A stretch of 23,138 nt of DNA from DATBGS01 sp036557885 (GTDB lineage: Bacteria > Chloroflexota > Ktedonobacteria > Ktedonobacterales > DATBGS01), in assembly GCA_036557885.1 (NCBI GenBank), contig DATBGS010000031.1, positions 1 to 23,138 of the forward strand, written 5' to 3'. Shown piece by piece: positions 1-7,381 of the stretch. Under the pieces are notes generated by a model. The model did not search any database and was not told the origin of the DNA. It saw only the letters and a program-made list of their open reading frames with translations. How positions within the stretch are numbered: position 1 is the stretch's first letter; each line of letters starts with the position of its first letter. A program made the translations under genes and the position numbers.

Positions 1-121
1 CAAGGTCAATCAGCACAACCTCCGAGCCGTCAAAATTTTCGCCCTGGTGGACAAACGAGGCCATTGTGCCAGCAGCGCGCGTGCTGCCGCCGCCGATATA
101 GGCCCATTTAATGCGTGCCAT
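1..121 (-). CDS. Glycoside hydrolase family 4 protein, N-terminal fragment
   Basis: Only the first 40 codons lie in the window; the gene continues off the left edge. The ATG is at 121. The visible N-terminus has a beta strand followed by a Gly-rich dinucleotide loop (residues 8-15, YIGGGSTR, then AAGTMASF) and a second strand ending in VVLIDL. This matches the NAD-binding Rossmann start of GH4 enzymes such as 6-phospho-beta-glucosidases and the diacetylchitobiose-6-phosphate hydrolase ChbF. The start overlaps the end of the upstream GH3 gene by 14 bp, so the two are probably translationally coupled. In this amino-sugar operon a role on GlcNAc- or MurNAc-containing (phospho)disaccharides is plausible but is an inference. 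The catalytic part cannot be seen, so the specificity is open. Confidence 0.75.
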   Translation of the reverse strand, partial: MARIKWAYIGGGSTRAAGTMASFVHQGENFDGSEVVLIDL

Positions 122-1733
122 TGTTAAAGCTCCTGTTGGTCGTTGCAGATGGCAATCGCCCTTGCGCGGGAATCTCGCCAAATAGGACGCGAACCGCCGA
201 CTCCAGCGCGGGCTGCGTATATTCGTAGGTTGCCAGCACTGTGTGCAGTTCAGTGGCTTCGGCAAGATCGTAGGGGGTCGCCACACTCACGCCAATCATA
301 GGCTTGCCGGTGCGGAGCAGTTGGCGCAGCAGGCTTCGCTGCTGCTCATCCCGATGGGCGTTCATGGTGATGAGAATGGTTACGTCAGAGTCGGCCACCG
401 CTTGCAAAATGCGCCGGGTTTCTTCTGTTGTCCGTCGAGGGTTGAACAGCAGCGAAGTGACCTGGCTGTGGCGCTGCTGGATGCGCTCAGCAAGATAGGT
501 TTCGGGATAGCTCCCGTCTTCGGCCATGCTCAGAGCGGATTTGTGTGGGGCAAGCACCAGGATGCGCGTCTGGGGAGTGATTTTGAGCGGAATCAGCTTG
601 TCTTCGTTTCGGAGCAGCGTTGTGGAGAGCGCGTAAGCCCGGTCACGTAGCTGCTGATGGGCTGCGCTGCCCACGCTGGGGAGAGCGTTGGCACCTGGCA
701 GCGCTTCCCAGGAAAGCCTGCGCTGTTTGAGGCGAATGATGCGCTCTACCGACTGGCTGATGCGCTCGGCTGAGATTTCGCCTTTTTTGACGGCGGCACG
801 CACCAGTTCAATGCTGGCACGCTGGCGGTCTGCGCGGTGCGACACCAGAACTAGATCAACCCAGGCTTGCAAGGCCAGCACTGCGCCCTGGGCAGTGCCA
901 ACCGTTTTGGATATGGCGCTCATCTCCAGACAGTCAGAAATAACGACGCCAGCAAAGCCAAGCTGATCGCGCAGCAGGTTTTTTAAAATGGCGGGGGAAA
1001 TCGTCGCGGGAAGCGGTTCGCCAGGCATAAGTTCTGGCAGGTAGAGATGGGCTGTCATGACGCTTTCGGCGCCTGCCGCAATGCCCGCCTTAAAAGGGAC
1101 CAACTCCAGGGCGTTCAGACGCTCCATCCCGTAAGGGATGACCGGCAGCGCTTGATGCGAGTCGGTAGAGGTATCTCCATGCCCAGGGAAATGCTTGAGC
1201 GTGGCAACGACGCCAGCGGACTGATAGCCACGCACAGCGGCAGCCGTCAGGCGGGCAACAAGCGCCACGTCTTCGCCAAAGGAGCGCACGCCAATAACAG
1301 GATTGGCCGGGTTGTTGTTGACATCGGCATCCGGCGCCAGATTCATATTGATACCGAGCGCCAGAAGTTCGCGCCCGGTGGCTTCGGCAACTTCGCGGGT
1401 AATTTGCTCCGAGCCAGTGGCGCCCAGCGCCATGTTGCCAGGGAAAAGCGTGGCATCTGGCCCAAGGCGCCGGACCATGCCGTTTTCCTGGTCGGTGGCT
1501 ATAAGCAGAGGATAGGGCTGTCCGGCTTCCCTGGCAAGCTGCTGCAAACGGGTGGTCAATTCCAGCGTTTGCTTAGCGTCGCGGATATTGCGCGAGAAAA
1601 ATATCACGCCTCCAACATGCCAGCGCTGAATCAGATCAATCATCTCTCGCGGTGGCTCGTGGCCCTGAAAGCCCACCATGAAAAGCTGGCCGATTTGCTG
1701 ATCGAGAGTCATGCTGGCGGTGCTGCTGCCCAT
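108..1733 (-). CDS. nagZ: Glycoside hydrolase family 3 beta-N-acetylhexosaminidase (NagZ-like)
   Basis: The 541-residue protein should release terminal beta-linked GlcNAc from muropeptides or chitooligosaccharides. The GH3 NagZ signature KHFPGHGDTSTDSH lies at residues 180-193 and carries the His/Asp pair of the acid-base loop. The nucleophile is probably D267 in SDCLEMSA. The first about 330 residues form the TIM barrel; the rest resembles the second domain of two-domain Gram-positive NagZ proteins such as Bacillus YbbD. No signal peptide is evident, so it is probably cytoplasmic and acts after import. The start at 1733 has an AAGGAG about 9 nt upstream. It lies 34 bp after the kinase gene and overlaps the GH4 gene by 14 bp. 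The family assignment is firm; the natural substrate is inferred from the murQ neighbour. Confidence 0.9.
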   Translation of the reverse strand: MGSSTASMTLDQQIGQLFMVGFQGHEPPREMIDLIQRWHVGGVIFFSRNIRDAKQTLELTTRLQQLAREAGQPYPLLIATDQENGMVRRLGPDATLFPGNMALGATGSEQITREVAEATGRELLALGINMNLAPDADVNNNPANPVIGVRSFGEDVALVARLTAAAVRGYQSAGVVATLKHFPGHGDTSTDSHQALPVIPYGMERLNALELVPFKAGIAAGAESVMTAHLYLPELMPGEPLPATISPAILKNLLRDQLGFAGVVISDCLEMSAISKTVGTAQGAVLALQAWVDLVLVSHRADRQRASIELVRAAVKKGEISAERISQSVERIIRLKQRRLSWEALPGANALPSVGSAAHQQLRDRAYALSTTLLRNEDKLIPLKITPQTRILVLAPHKSALSMAEDGSYPETYLAERIQQRHSQVTSLLFNPRRTTEETRRILQAVADSDVTILITMNAHRDEQQRSLLRQLLRTGKPMIGVSVATPYDLAEATELHTVLATYEYTQPALESAVRVLFGEIPAQGRLPSATTNRSFNNGTH

Positions 1734-1767
1734 TGTTCGACGCTCCTTCTGCTGTTGGCTGGTTAAT

Positions 1768-2727
1768 TTATGTTGCAGGAGAGTTTATCTGTTCGCTTTT
1801 CGCAAGGAGGGTAATGGCGGCGCGGGCGGCGCTCAAGGCGGGCTGTTCGACGAGTACGCTTTGCACCGGGCGCTGGCGGCGAATGCGGCGAAGCACCTGC
1901 CAGCGAAAGCCAACCTCCTGTATCAGCAAGCCTCCACCCAACGCCAGTGGAACCGGCCCATCGGGAAAATCCAGCGCCCGGCAGACGGTGAGCGCAGCCA
2001 ATGCCAGTTCCTCTGCGGCAAGCTGGATGATCTTACTGGCCGGACGATCACCTGTCTGGGCTGCCGCGAACACCAGCGACGAGAGGCGGGCAATATCAGC
2101 TTTTTCGGTTTTTTGATAGACCTGCTCAAAAAGATCATCGGGCCGCTGCAAGCCCCAATGCTGAAGAATGCGCTCAAGCAGCGAAGTCGCTGGCCCCCTG
2201 CCATCAGCGGAGCGGGCCGCTGCCTGCAACGCCTGCCGCCCAATTTCATAACCGCTGCCCTCGTCGCCCAGAATGTGTCCCCAGCCCCCGGCGCGGGTAG
2301 TTGCGCTATGCCTATCGCGTCCAAGCGCAATCGAGCCGGTGCCCGCGATTAACGCGACGCCTATCGCCCGATCAAACGCGCTGAGCAATAATTCGGCATC
2401 ATTGGTCAGGCGAATGGTCCCAGCCAGCGTTTGTAGATGGGGGAGTAGCAAAGCGGTATCTTCAGGCCGATCTACACCTGCCATGCCCAGCCAGGCCGCT
2501 CCGAAGGGGCGTTGACATTCAGATTGCTTGGTGGCCTGCTCAATCGCCAGATGAAGCTGGGTAAGGGCTTGTCCCAGGCCAACAGCCGCGTAATTGCTGC
2601 TGCCAGCCACGCCGCGCCCACACTCCCGTCCCTGGGCATCCACTACGATAGCCAGCGTTTTGCTTGCGCCGCCATCCACACCCAAAAAATACGGGCCAGC
2701 CTGGTCTTGTGTTCCCTGGTGAGTCAT
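1768..2727 (-). CDS. BadF/BadG/BcrA/BcrD-family N-acetylglucosamine / N-acetylmuramic acid kinase (NagK/MurK-like)
   Basis: The 319-residue protein is an ASKHA-fold sugar kinase. The phosphate-1 loop is DGGASKT at residues 18-24. Further on come a LTNDAE motif, GTGSIALG, a Gly-rich GWGHILGDEGSGYEIG segment and a C-terminal PLALGGGLL adenosine loop. BadF-family kinases of this size phosphorylate GlcNAc, and the clostridial MurK phosphorylates both GlcNAc and MurNAc. Placement directly after murQ (ATGA overlap of 4 bp) makes it the likely source of MurNAc-6-P and GlcNAc-6-P from unphosphorylated imported sugars; no PTS gene is seen here. Whether it accepts MurNAc, GlcNAc, glucosamine or all three cannot be read from sequence. 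Confidence 0.85.
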   Translation of the reverse strand: MTHQGTQDQAGPYFLGVDGGASKTLAIVVDAQGRECGRGVAGSSNYAAVGLGQALTQLHLAIEQATKQSECQRPFGAAWLGMAGVDRPEDTALLLPHLQTLAGTIRLTNDAELLLSAFDRAIGVALIAGTGSIALGRDRHSATTRAGGWGHILGDEGSGYEIGRQALQAAARSADGRGPATSLLERILQHWGLQRPDDLFEQVYQKTEKADIARLSSLVFAAAQTGDRPASKIIQLAAEELALAALTVCRALDFPDGPVPLALGGGLLIQEVGFRWQVLRRIRRQRPVQSVLVEQPALSAARAAITLLAKSEQINSPAT

Positions 2728-3662
2728 GGCAGCGCTTCCAATGCAGCACGCAAGATATGATTGTGGCGGGCGAGATGCGCTCTGGCCTGATCTGGCGCAA
2801 GATGGCCTTGCGCGCTCAGGATAGCGGTTTTCACTTCTCCATTGGAAGCCGCCAGGATGTGCTCGGCAGCTTCCTGGTTCAGGCCAGTCGCTTGCCGAAT
2901 GATGGTGAGCGCGCGCTGGTGCAGCTTGCGGTTGGTGGCGCGAACATCCACCATCAGATTGCCATAGGTTTTGCCCAGCAGAATCATCGTGCCGGTGCTG
3001 AGCATATTGAGCACCATTTTTTGCGCGGTGCCCGCTTTCAGCCGCGTGGAGCCGCTGATCACCTCTGGCCCAACAACGGGAGCAATGCTGATGTCAACGA
3101 CCTGCTCTAAGGGCGTCCCTGCATTACAGGCCAGGCCAATTTTCAATGCGCCGCGCTCCTGGGCTAAAGCAAGCGCGCCCAGCACATAGGCGGTACGCCC
3201 GCTGGCGGTGATACCGACCACCGCGTCGGCTTCTGTGACGTTCAGGCGCGTCAGGTCTTCCCGGCCAGCTTCGGCGCTGTCTTCCAGGTCTTCAGCCGAG
3301 TGCGTCAGTGCAAACGTGCCACCAGCCATACAGCCCACGACCATTTCTGGGGGCAGAGAAAACGTTGGTGGGCATTCGGCGGCGTCCAGCGCGCCCAGCC
3401 GCCCGGAGGTGCCCGCCCCAATATAGATGAGCCGCCCCCCGCGCCTTAACCGCGCAGCAATCGCCTCAATTGCCCTGGCAATCTGCGGGAGCGTTTGCCT
3501 GATAGCCTCGGCAACTCTGGCATCCTCATCGTTCATCGCCTGAACAATTTCCAGTGGACTCATTCGGTCAATTTCGCGGGTTGCTGGGTTGACCTTCTCG
3601 GTTTCTAAAGCGCCGTAAGGCTGCTCCTGGGAAGACGGCGAAACCTGCGGGTCTGCGGGCAT
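2724..3662 (-). CDS. murQ: N-acetylmuramic acid 6-phosphate etherase
   Basis: MurQ cleaves the D-lactyl ether of MurNAc-6-P to give GlcNAc-6-P and D-lactate, the step that defines peptidoglycan recycling. The protein has the family hallmark IGAGTSGRLGALDAAECPPTF around residues 81-101, including the likely catalytic Glu of DAAECPP (E96), and a second acidic residue in SAEDLED (E124). A VVGPEVISGSTRLKAGTAQK segment and a small C-terminal helical domain complete the SIS-fold architecture. The start at 3662 is preferred over the ATG at 3668 because AGGAGG directly abuts the latter but sits 6 nt before the former; this gives 312 residues, normal for MurQ. It overlaps the kinase gene by ATGA and follows the repressor gene by 25 bp, so all are probably one operon. 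Confidence 0.95.
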   Translation of the reverse strand: MPADPQVSPSSQEQPYGALETEKVNPATREIDRMSPLEIVQAMNDEDARVAEAIRQTLPQIARAIEAIAARLRRGGRLIYIGAGTSGRLGALDAAECPPTFSLPPEMVVGCMAGGTFALTHSAEDLEDSAEAGREDLTRLNVTEADAVVGITASGRTAYVLGALALAQERGALKIGLACNAGTPLEQVVDISIAPVVGPEVISGSTRLKAGTAQKMVLNMLSTGTMILLGKTYGNLMVDVRATNRKLHQRALTIIRQATGLNQEAAEHILAASNGEVKTAILSAQGHLAPDQARAHLARHNHILRAALEALP

Positions 3663-3687
3663 GGGCATCCTCCTGTCCCAACCGATG

Positions 3688-4434
3688 TTATGAGAAAAGT
3701 TGGTCGCGCTTCAAATGAGCATAAAAGACATATTTATTGCCGCGATAGATGGATTTGGCATATTCAAGTGGCTGATTGCGGTCTGTGTAGGTGGTCCGAC
3801 GGATATAGAGCACCGAACTGCCCACCGAAATGTTGAGCAGTTGCGCCTCTTCGTTTCCGGCCAGCCCAGCCTCAAGCTCCTGCTCAGCTTCCATCAAGGG
3901 CAGGGCAAACTTCGTCTCCAGCAAGCGATACAGTGAATTATGCTCCAGGTCTTCTTCCAGCAGCCGCTCGCAGCCCTTAAACGTCAGATGAGAAAATTCG
4001 ATTGCCAACGGCTCACCATCGGCCAGGCGGAGACGCTGAAGGATGACAATCGCCTGCCCCGGCGCGACTCGCAGCCTTTCCGCAACAACCTCATCGGCAG
4101 GCCCCAGCCGGGCAGAGAGGACGCGCGTGCCTGGGTGCTGACCCCGCGCGCGCATATCTTCGGTAAATCCCGTCAGGCTCATTAATTGCTGCGTGATCTT
4201 GTTGCGGGTGACAAAGGTGCCCTTGCCTTGCTCCCGGTAAAATACGCCTTCATTGACCAGATCAGTGATGGCCTGGCGCGCCGTCATGCGGCTAATTCTA
4301 TAGTTTTCGCTAAGTTCGCGCTCCGAGGGGACGAGATCGCCAGGCTTGAGTTCCCCGGAGCGGATTTTTTCCCGCAAGATTTCTTTCAGTTGGTGGTAGC
4401 GCGGCACAGGGCTGTTTCGGTAAATTGTATTCAT
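3688..4434 (-). CDS. nagR: GntR-family (HutC/UTRA) transcriptional repressor, NagR/DasR-like
   Basis: The 248-residue protein has an N-terminal winged helix (about residues 8-75, with PRYHQLKEILREKI, GDLVPSERELSE and MTARQAITDLVNEG, and the wing GKGTFV). A UTRA effector domain follows (about 95-240, ending in YAKSIYRGNKYVFYAHL). This matches NagR/YvoA and DasR, which sense GlcNAc-6-P or GlcN-6-P and repress amino-sugar genes. It heads the murQ operon and is divergent from nagA, so it most likely controls itself, nagA and the transporter through the TGGTATA sites described below. No good Shine-Dalgarno is seen before the ATG at 4434. The family call is firm; the effector is inferred from neighbours. 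Confidence 0.88.
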   Translation of the reverse strand: MNTIYRNSPVPRYHQLKEILREKIRSGELKPGDLVPSERELSENYRISRMTARQAITDLVNEGVFYREQGKGTFVTRNKITQQLMSLTGFTEDMRARGQHPGTRVLSARLGPADEVVAERLRVAPGQAIVILQRLRLADGEPLAIEFSHLTFKGCERLLEEDLEHNSLYRLLETKFALPLMEAEQELEAGLAGNEEAQLLNISVGSSVLYIRRTTYTDRNQPLEYAKSIYRGNKYVFYAHLKRDQLFS

Positions 4435-4574
4435 ATCGGTGGAGTCCGGGCCTTTCTTTGCTGACGATAAAGCATACAGAGATTATATGTGATGTCGCCC
4501 TGCACCTGCGACTGGTATTTTTGTTGCGTGGGGGGCTTGATTTCTTGCGCAAGGTATGGTACTTACTATGTAAG

Positions 4575-4583
4575 TGGTATACT
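4575..4583 (+). promoter_or_regulatory. nagA: Possible extended -10 promoter for nagA
   Basis: TGGTATACT fits the extended -10 pattern TGnTATAAT at five of the six hexamer positions. No convincing -35 box stands at the usual distance. The element is part of the left operator half-site, so repressor binding would block it directly. The transcript would start near 4590 and have a leader of about 160 nt. Confidence 0.4.
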
Positions 4584-4602
4584 CGATATGATGTATATAC
4601 CA
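4575..4602. promoter_or_regulatory. Probable NagR operator between nagR and nagA
   Basis: TGGTATA at 4575-4581 faces TATACCA at 4596-4602, and with flanking bases the arms are AGTGGTATA and TATACCACT (9 bp, exact). The centre distance is about 21 bp, or two helical turns. A second small inverted repeat, ACTTAC-TAT-GTAAGT, lies at 4561-4575. The same half-site pair recurs in the second divergent promoter region at 7156-7191. GntR/NagR proteins of other bacteria bind TGGTnTA-type sites, so this is the expected operator, but no binding is shown. Confidence 0.6.
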
Positions 4603-4614
4603 CTAGACATCTTT

Positions 4615-4643
4615 ATGATGCCATAGATTTCCCGTTTTGTCAA
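4615..4643 (-). promoter_or_regulatory. nagR: Probable sigma70-type promoter for the nagR-murQ operon
   Basis: Read on the minus strand, TTGACA (4643-4638) is followed after 17 bp by CATCAT (4620-4615), which matches four of six -10 positions. The operator pair lies just downstream, at the start of the transcript, where bound repressor would act as a block. Confidence 0.45.
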
Positions 4644-4664
4644 GGGGCGTATAGCTTACCCCTG

Positions 4665-4754
4665 ATGACAAGAGGCACGCCAGAAGGAGGAAACGCGCCA
4701 TTCTCAGGTGAACTAACCAGGCCAGCAATTTTTGCGCGAGGGATAGATTCATGA
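4665..4754 (+). other. Possible 29-codon upstream reading frame overlapping the nagA start
   Basis: ATG at 4665 opens 29 codons whose TGA (4752-4754) overlaps the nagA ATG in an ATGA arrangement. It has no clear Shine-Dalgarno of its own. An AAGGAGG at 4684-4690 lies inside it but has no usable start codon at the right distance. It could be a leader coupling nagA translation, or chance. Confidence 0.2.
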
Positions 4755-5932
4755 GGTTGACGTTTCGTGGTGCTCATCTCATTGACGCCACCCAGGAGCT
4801 TCAGAGCGGCGACATAACAATTGATGGCACATCCATTCAGGCAGTGGGGCAGCGCTCGGATGCTCCTGGCCGCGTGGTGGATGCGTCTAGGATGATTGTG
4901 ATGCCTGGGTTTGTTGATGTCCATACACACGGCGGCGGCGGGTGCAATCTGCACACGATGCACGATGAGGAGATACACAACTACGCGCGCTGGGCGCCCA
5001 GCACAGGCGTCACGGCGTTTTTAATCGGCGTCGTTGGCACTCCCAACACCCTGCCAGCGGAGCAGTTACGCGCCGCAGTGCTGGCGGTTGATTCCTGGCA
5101 GGAAGGGGCCGAGCCATTAGGCATTCACCTGGAAGGCCCCTATATCAATGTGGACCGGCGTGGCGCGCACATGGTTTCCTGGCTGCGCAAACCCAGCGTT
5201 ATTGAAGCCGAGCACGTACTGCGCCTGACCAATGGACACTTGCGGCTGATTACACTCGCGCCTGAATTGCCAGAAGCTGCCGAAATGATTCAGCGCATGA
5301 TTACTGCTGGCGTGACGGTCAGCATGGGCCATACCGACGCTACTTATGAGCAGGCGGTAGAGGCCATTCAGCTTGGCATTACACACGCCACCCATTGCTG
5401 CAACGCCATGCGCCCACTGCATCATCGCGACCCCGGTCCCCTGAGCGCGATTGCGCAGACCCCACAGGTGTATGGCGAGTTGATTGCTGATGGGGTGCAT
5501 GTCCACCCGGCGATGCTGCGCGTGATGATCAAGCTGCTGGGGCCAAAGCGCACCGTTGTGATTACCGATGCTCTTTCTGCGGCGGGCAGCGCTGAAGACA
5601 CCACCTTTTATTTCGCCGGGCAGCCCGCGCAGTTGATTCATGGAGCGGCGCGGCTGGCTGATGGCACCATCACCGGCAGCGTGCTGACGATGGACCAGGC
5701 GCTGCGCAATCTGCGCCAGATGACCGATGTCTCTTTGCAAGAGGCGGTGCGCATGCTGACGCTCAACCCGGCGCGGGCTGCGCGGGCCGCCCAGCGCAAG
5801 GGGCGGCTGAAAGCGGGCTATGACGCCGATATGCTGCTGTTTGACCAATCCTTGACGCTTCAGGCCACGTTCTGCCAGGGGCGCGTGGCATATGCCACCA
5901 AAGCCTGGCGCGAGCGCCTGCCAGAGGACTAG
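4751..5932 (+). CDS. nagA: N-acetylglucosamine-6-phosphate deacetylase
   Basis: NagA removes acetate from GlcNAc-6-P to give glucosamine-6-P in the cytoplasm. The 393-residue protein is an amidohydrolase-fold enzyme with the metal-site motif HTHGGGG (58-64), HLEGPYIN with metal ligand E128, GHTDATY with H194, a third His at H215, DGVH at 247-250 and the catalytic Asp D273 in ITDALSAAG. The motif around H215 reads THCCNAM, whereas most NagA proteins have THLFNAM; the His and NAM are kept. GAGGGA lies about 7 nt before the ATG. The gene is divergent from nagR and shares its operator region; its product should use the GlcNAc-6-P made by MurQ and the kinase. Confidence 0.95.
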   Translation: MRLTFRGAHLIDATQELQSGDITIDGTSIQAVGQRSDAPGRVVDASRMIVMPGFVDVHTHGGGGCNLHTMHDEEIHNYARWAPSTGVTAFLIGVVGTPNTLPAEQLRAAVLAVDSWQEGAEPLGIHLEGPYINVDRRGAHMVSWLRKPSVIEAEHVLRLTNGHLRLITLAPELPEAAEMIQRMITAGVTVSMGHTDATYEQAVEAIQLGITHATHCCNAMRPLHHRDPGPLSAIAQTPQVYGELIADGVHVHPAMLRVMIKLLGPKRTVVITDALSAAGSAEDTTFYFAGQPAQLIHGAARLADGTITGSVLTMDQALRNLRQMTDVSLQEAVRMLTLNPARAARAAQRKGRLKAGYDADMLLFDQSLTLQATFCQGRVAYATKAWRERLPED

Positions 5933-5954
5933 TCTGCGCGGGCTGGCTTGTAGC

Positions 5955-6044
5955 GCGGGCTGCCAGCCCGCATGGGCGGGGTTGGGTGTGGCTCAAAGGA
6001 CAACGCTGGCTCTTGCGAGACAAGCGCGGGCTGCTAGCCCGCGC
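5955..6044. repeat. Two GC-rich palindromic (REP-like) units between convergent genes
   Basis: GCGGGC-TGCCA-GCCCGC (5955-5971) and GCGCGGGC-TGCTA-GCCCGCGC (6024-6044) are near copies of the same hairpin, 66 bp apart, between the convergent ends of nagA and the SIS gene. The first is preceded by TTGTAGC. They may act as transcription barriers, but no T-tract follows. Confidence 0.6.
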
Positions 6045-6052
6045 CACAGGAA

Positions 6053-7087
6053 TCAGCGTGTGCGGGTCACTTTCTGAAGGCCGCGCGGGACATCGGGGTC
6101 TAGCCCTTTGGCAAGCGTCAGATGCAGCGCCAGCAGTTGGCCGGGAAGAATCGCCGTCAGAGGGCTGAGCCATTCAGGAACGGACTTAACCAGGGGCAAG
6201 GGGGTTTTCGCCAGCGTCAATGCCTCTTTCGCGTCAGAGATGACAATCAATTCTGCGCCGCGCTGCTGGAGCGCCCCGGCAAGATCAAGCATGTCATCCA
6301 ACACGATGCCAGCGGGCATCACCAAAATGACCGGAAAGCCGGTGTCAATCGTGGCAATGGGGCCATGCCGGAAGTCTGCCGAGGAATAGGCAGCGGTGTT
6401 CATGTAGGTGAGTTCTTTCAGTTTGAGAGCCAACTCAAACGCCGTCGAGTAGTTGTAGCCGCGCCCCATAATGGCGCAGTGGTCCATATAGCGATAGCGC
6501 TCGGCACGTTGAGCGAGCGCATTGGAGCTTTGAAGCGTAGCCGTCATCACATTGGGGAGGTGTTGCAAGTCTGCCAGATGTTGGGAATGGCCGCTCCAGA
6601 TCGCGGCTAATGACGCAATCACAGCTAACTCAGCGGTGTACGTTTTGGTGGCGGCAACGCTGCGTTCAGTGCCAGCGTGTAGTTCGATCACGTGGTCGGC
6701 CATCGCTGCAAGCGGAGAGGAGCCATCGTTCGTTATTGCCAGGGTCGGGCGGCCTTGTTTGCGCGCCTCTTCCAAGACAGTGATGATGTCGGGGGATTGG
6801 CCGGACTGTGAGATGCCCACGACGAGCGCGCCCGACATACGCGGGGAAGCATGATAAAGCGTCAAGATCGAAGGCGCGGCCAACGCCACCGGATAGCCAG
6901 CCAGGATTTCCCAGGCATATTTGGCATACAGGGCCGCGTGGTCCGAGGAGCCACGCGCAGCAATCAGGACGTAATCAAAAGGCGGAAGGTCTTGAGCAAT
7001 GTGCTGAAGATGAACTAGCTCTCGCTCCAGCAGATGCGCCACGACAGTAGGTTGGCTCTGGATTTCCTGTTCAAGCAGCGATGCCAT
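6053..7087 (-). CDS. Double-SIS-domain glucosamine-6-phosphate deaminase (NagB-II type), or AgaS-like
   Basis: The 344-residue protein corresponds to the isomerase half of GlmS without the glutaminase domain. Visible motifs include the sugar-phosphate loops ARGSSDHA and GISQSGQSPDI, TNDGSSPLA, AGTERSVAATKTYTAEL, GRGYNYSTAFELALKLKE, DFRHGPIA and a C-terminal GLDPDVPRGLQKVTRT. NagB-II enzymes of this form convert glucosamine-6-P to fructose-6-P and ammonia; AgaS acts on galactosamine-6-P. No classical NagB is in the window, and the placement beside nagA favours the NagB-II role. The ATG at 7087 is chosen because AAAGGGGAC lies just before it; an upstream in-frame TTG at 7108 lacks this. It is divergent from the importer. 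Confidence 0.85.
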   Translation of the reverse strand: MASLLEQEIQSQPTVVAHLLERELVHLQHIAQDLPPFDYVLIAARGSSDHAALYAKYAWEILAGYPVALAAPSILTLYHASPRMSGALVVGISQSGQSPDIITVLEEARKQGRPTLAITNDGSSPLAAMADHVIELHAGTERSVAATKTYTAELAVIASLAAIWSGHSQHLADLQHLPNVMTATLQSSNALAQRAERYRYMDHCAIMGRGYNYSTAFELALKLKELTYMNTAAYSSADFRHGPIATIDTGFPVILVMPAGIVLDDMLDLAGALQQRGAELIVISDAKEALTLAKTPLPLVKSVPEWLSPLTAILPGQLLALHLTLAKGLDPDVPRGLQKVTRTR

Positions 7088-7140
7088 GATGTCCCCTTTG
7101 CTCTCCAATCAAGAATGAATGTCAAAACATGTTCTCACCA

Positions 7141-7170
7141 ATTTTAACGAAAATCTGGTATAGTGGTCTA
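7141..7170 (-). promoter_or_regulatory. Possible promoter for the SIS deaminase gene
   Basis: On the minus strand TAGACC (7170-7165) is followed after 18 bp by TAAAAT (7146-7141). The -10 matches consensus at five positions and the -35 at four. The -35 is part of the TGGTCTAGA operator-like element. Confidence 0.35.
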
Positions 7171-7191
7171 GATGTCTTGACAAATATACCA
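7156..7191. promoter_or_regulatory. Probable NagR operator cluster between the SIS gene and the importer
   Basis: TGGTATA (7156-7162) and TATACCA (7185-7191) face each other, and between them lies AGTGGTCTAGATGTCT (7162-7177), which matches 12 of 16 positions of the DasR dre consensus ACTGGTCTAGACCACT. The same half-sites occur upstream of nagA. The cluster covers the -35 region of both divergent promoters, which would allow joint repression. Confidence 0.6.
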
Positions 7192-7205
7192 AAGCACGTT
7201 ATACT
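7177..7205 (+). promoter_or_regulatory. Strong sigma70-type promoter for the ABC importer operon
   Basis: TTGACA (7177-7182) and TATACT (7200-7205) are 17 bp apart, close to ideal. The operator half-site TATACCA lies inside the spacer. The transcript should start near 7212 and carry a leader of about 170 nt before the binding-protein gene. Confidence 0.75.
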
Positions 7206-7230
7206 ACGAGAGAACATGAGCTAAGAACAA

Positions 7231-7280
7231 GAGAGGGTTATATGGCAGGCCCTCTCACTGACAATTCTCAAGGCAAGTAG
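7231..7280 (+). other. Leader with hairpin and possible 12-codon leader peptide
   Basis: GAGAGGG (7231-7237) pairs exactly with CCCTCTC (7250-7256). GAGAGGG also stands 4 nt before an ATG at 7242 that opens MAGPLTDNSQGK and stops at TAG 7278-7280. The hairpin would hide this Shine-Dalgarno. A second SD-like AAAGGAGGG at 7289-7297 has no start codon near it, and GCCGGA (7284-7289) can pair with TCCGGC (7362-7367) just before the true ribosome site. No known riboswitch was recognised. Confidence 0.3.
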
Positions 7281-7381
7281 GGCGCCGGAAAGGAGGGTCA
7301 GCCTCACCGTTCTGCTCATCTCAGGCAACAGGCTATCTGCGATTATCTGATAGTCAATTTCTCCGGCTTAGGAGGGTTTGT

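Noticed and set aside
1047..1766. Plus-strand open frame of 239 codons
   Set aside because: It is antisense to the well-supported GH3 gene and has a composition typical of a shadow frame.
7282..7370. Riboswitch in the importer leader
   Set aside because: Some pairing is possible, but no conserved core of a known class, such as a glmS ribozyme, was recognised.
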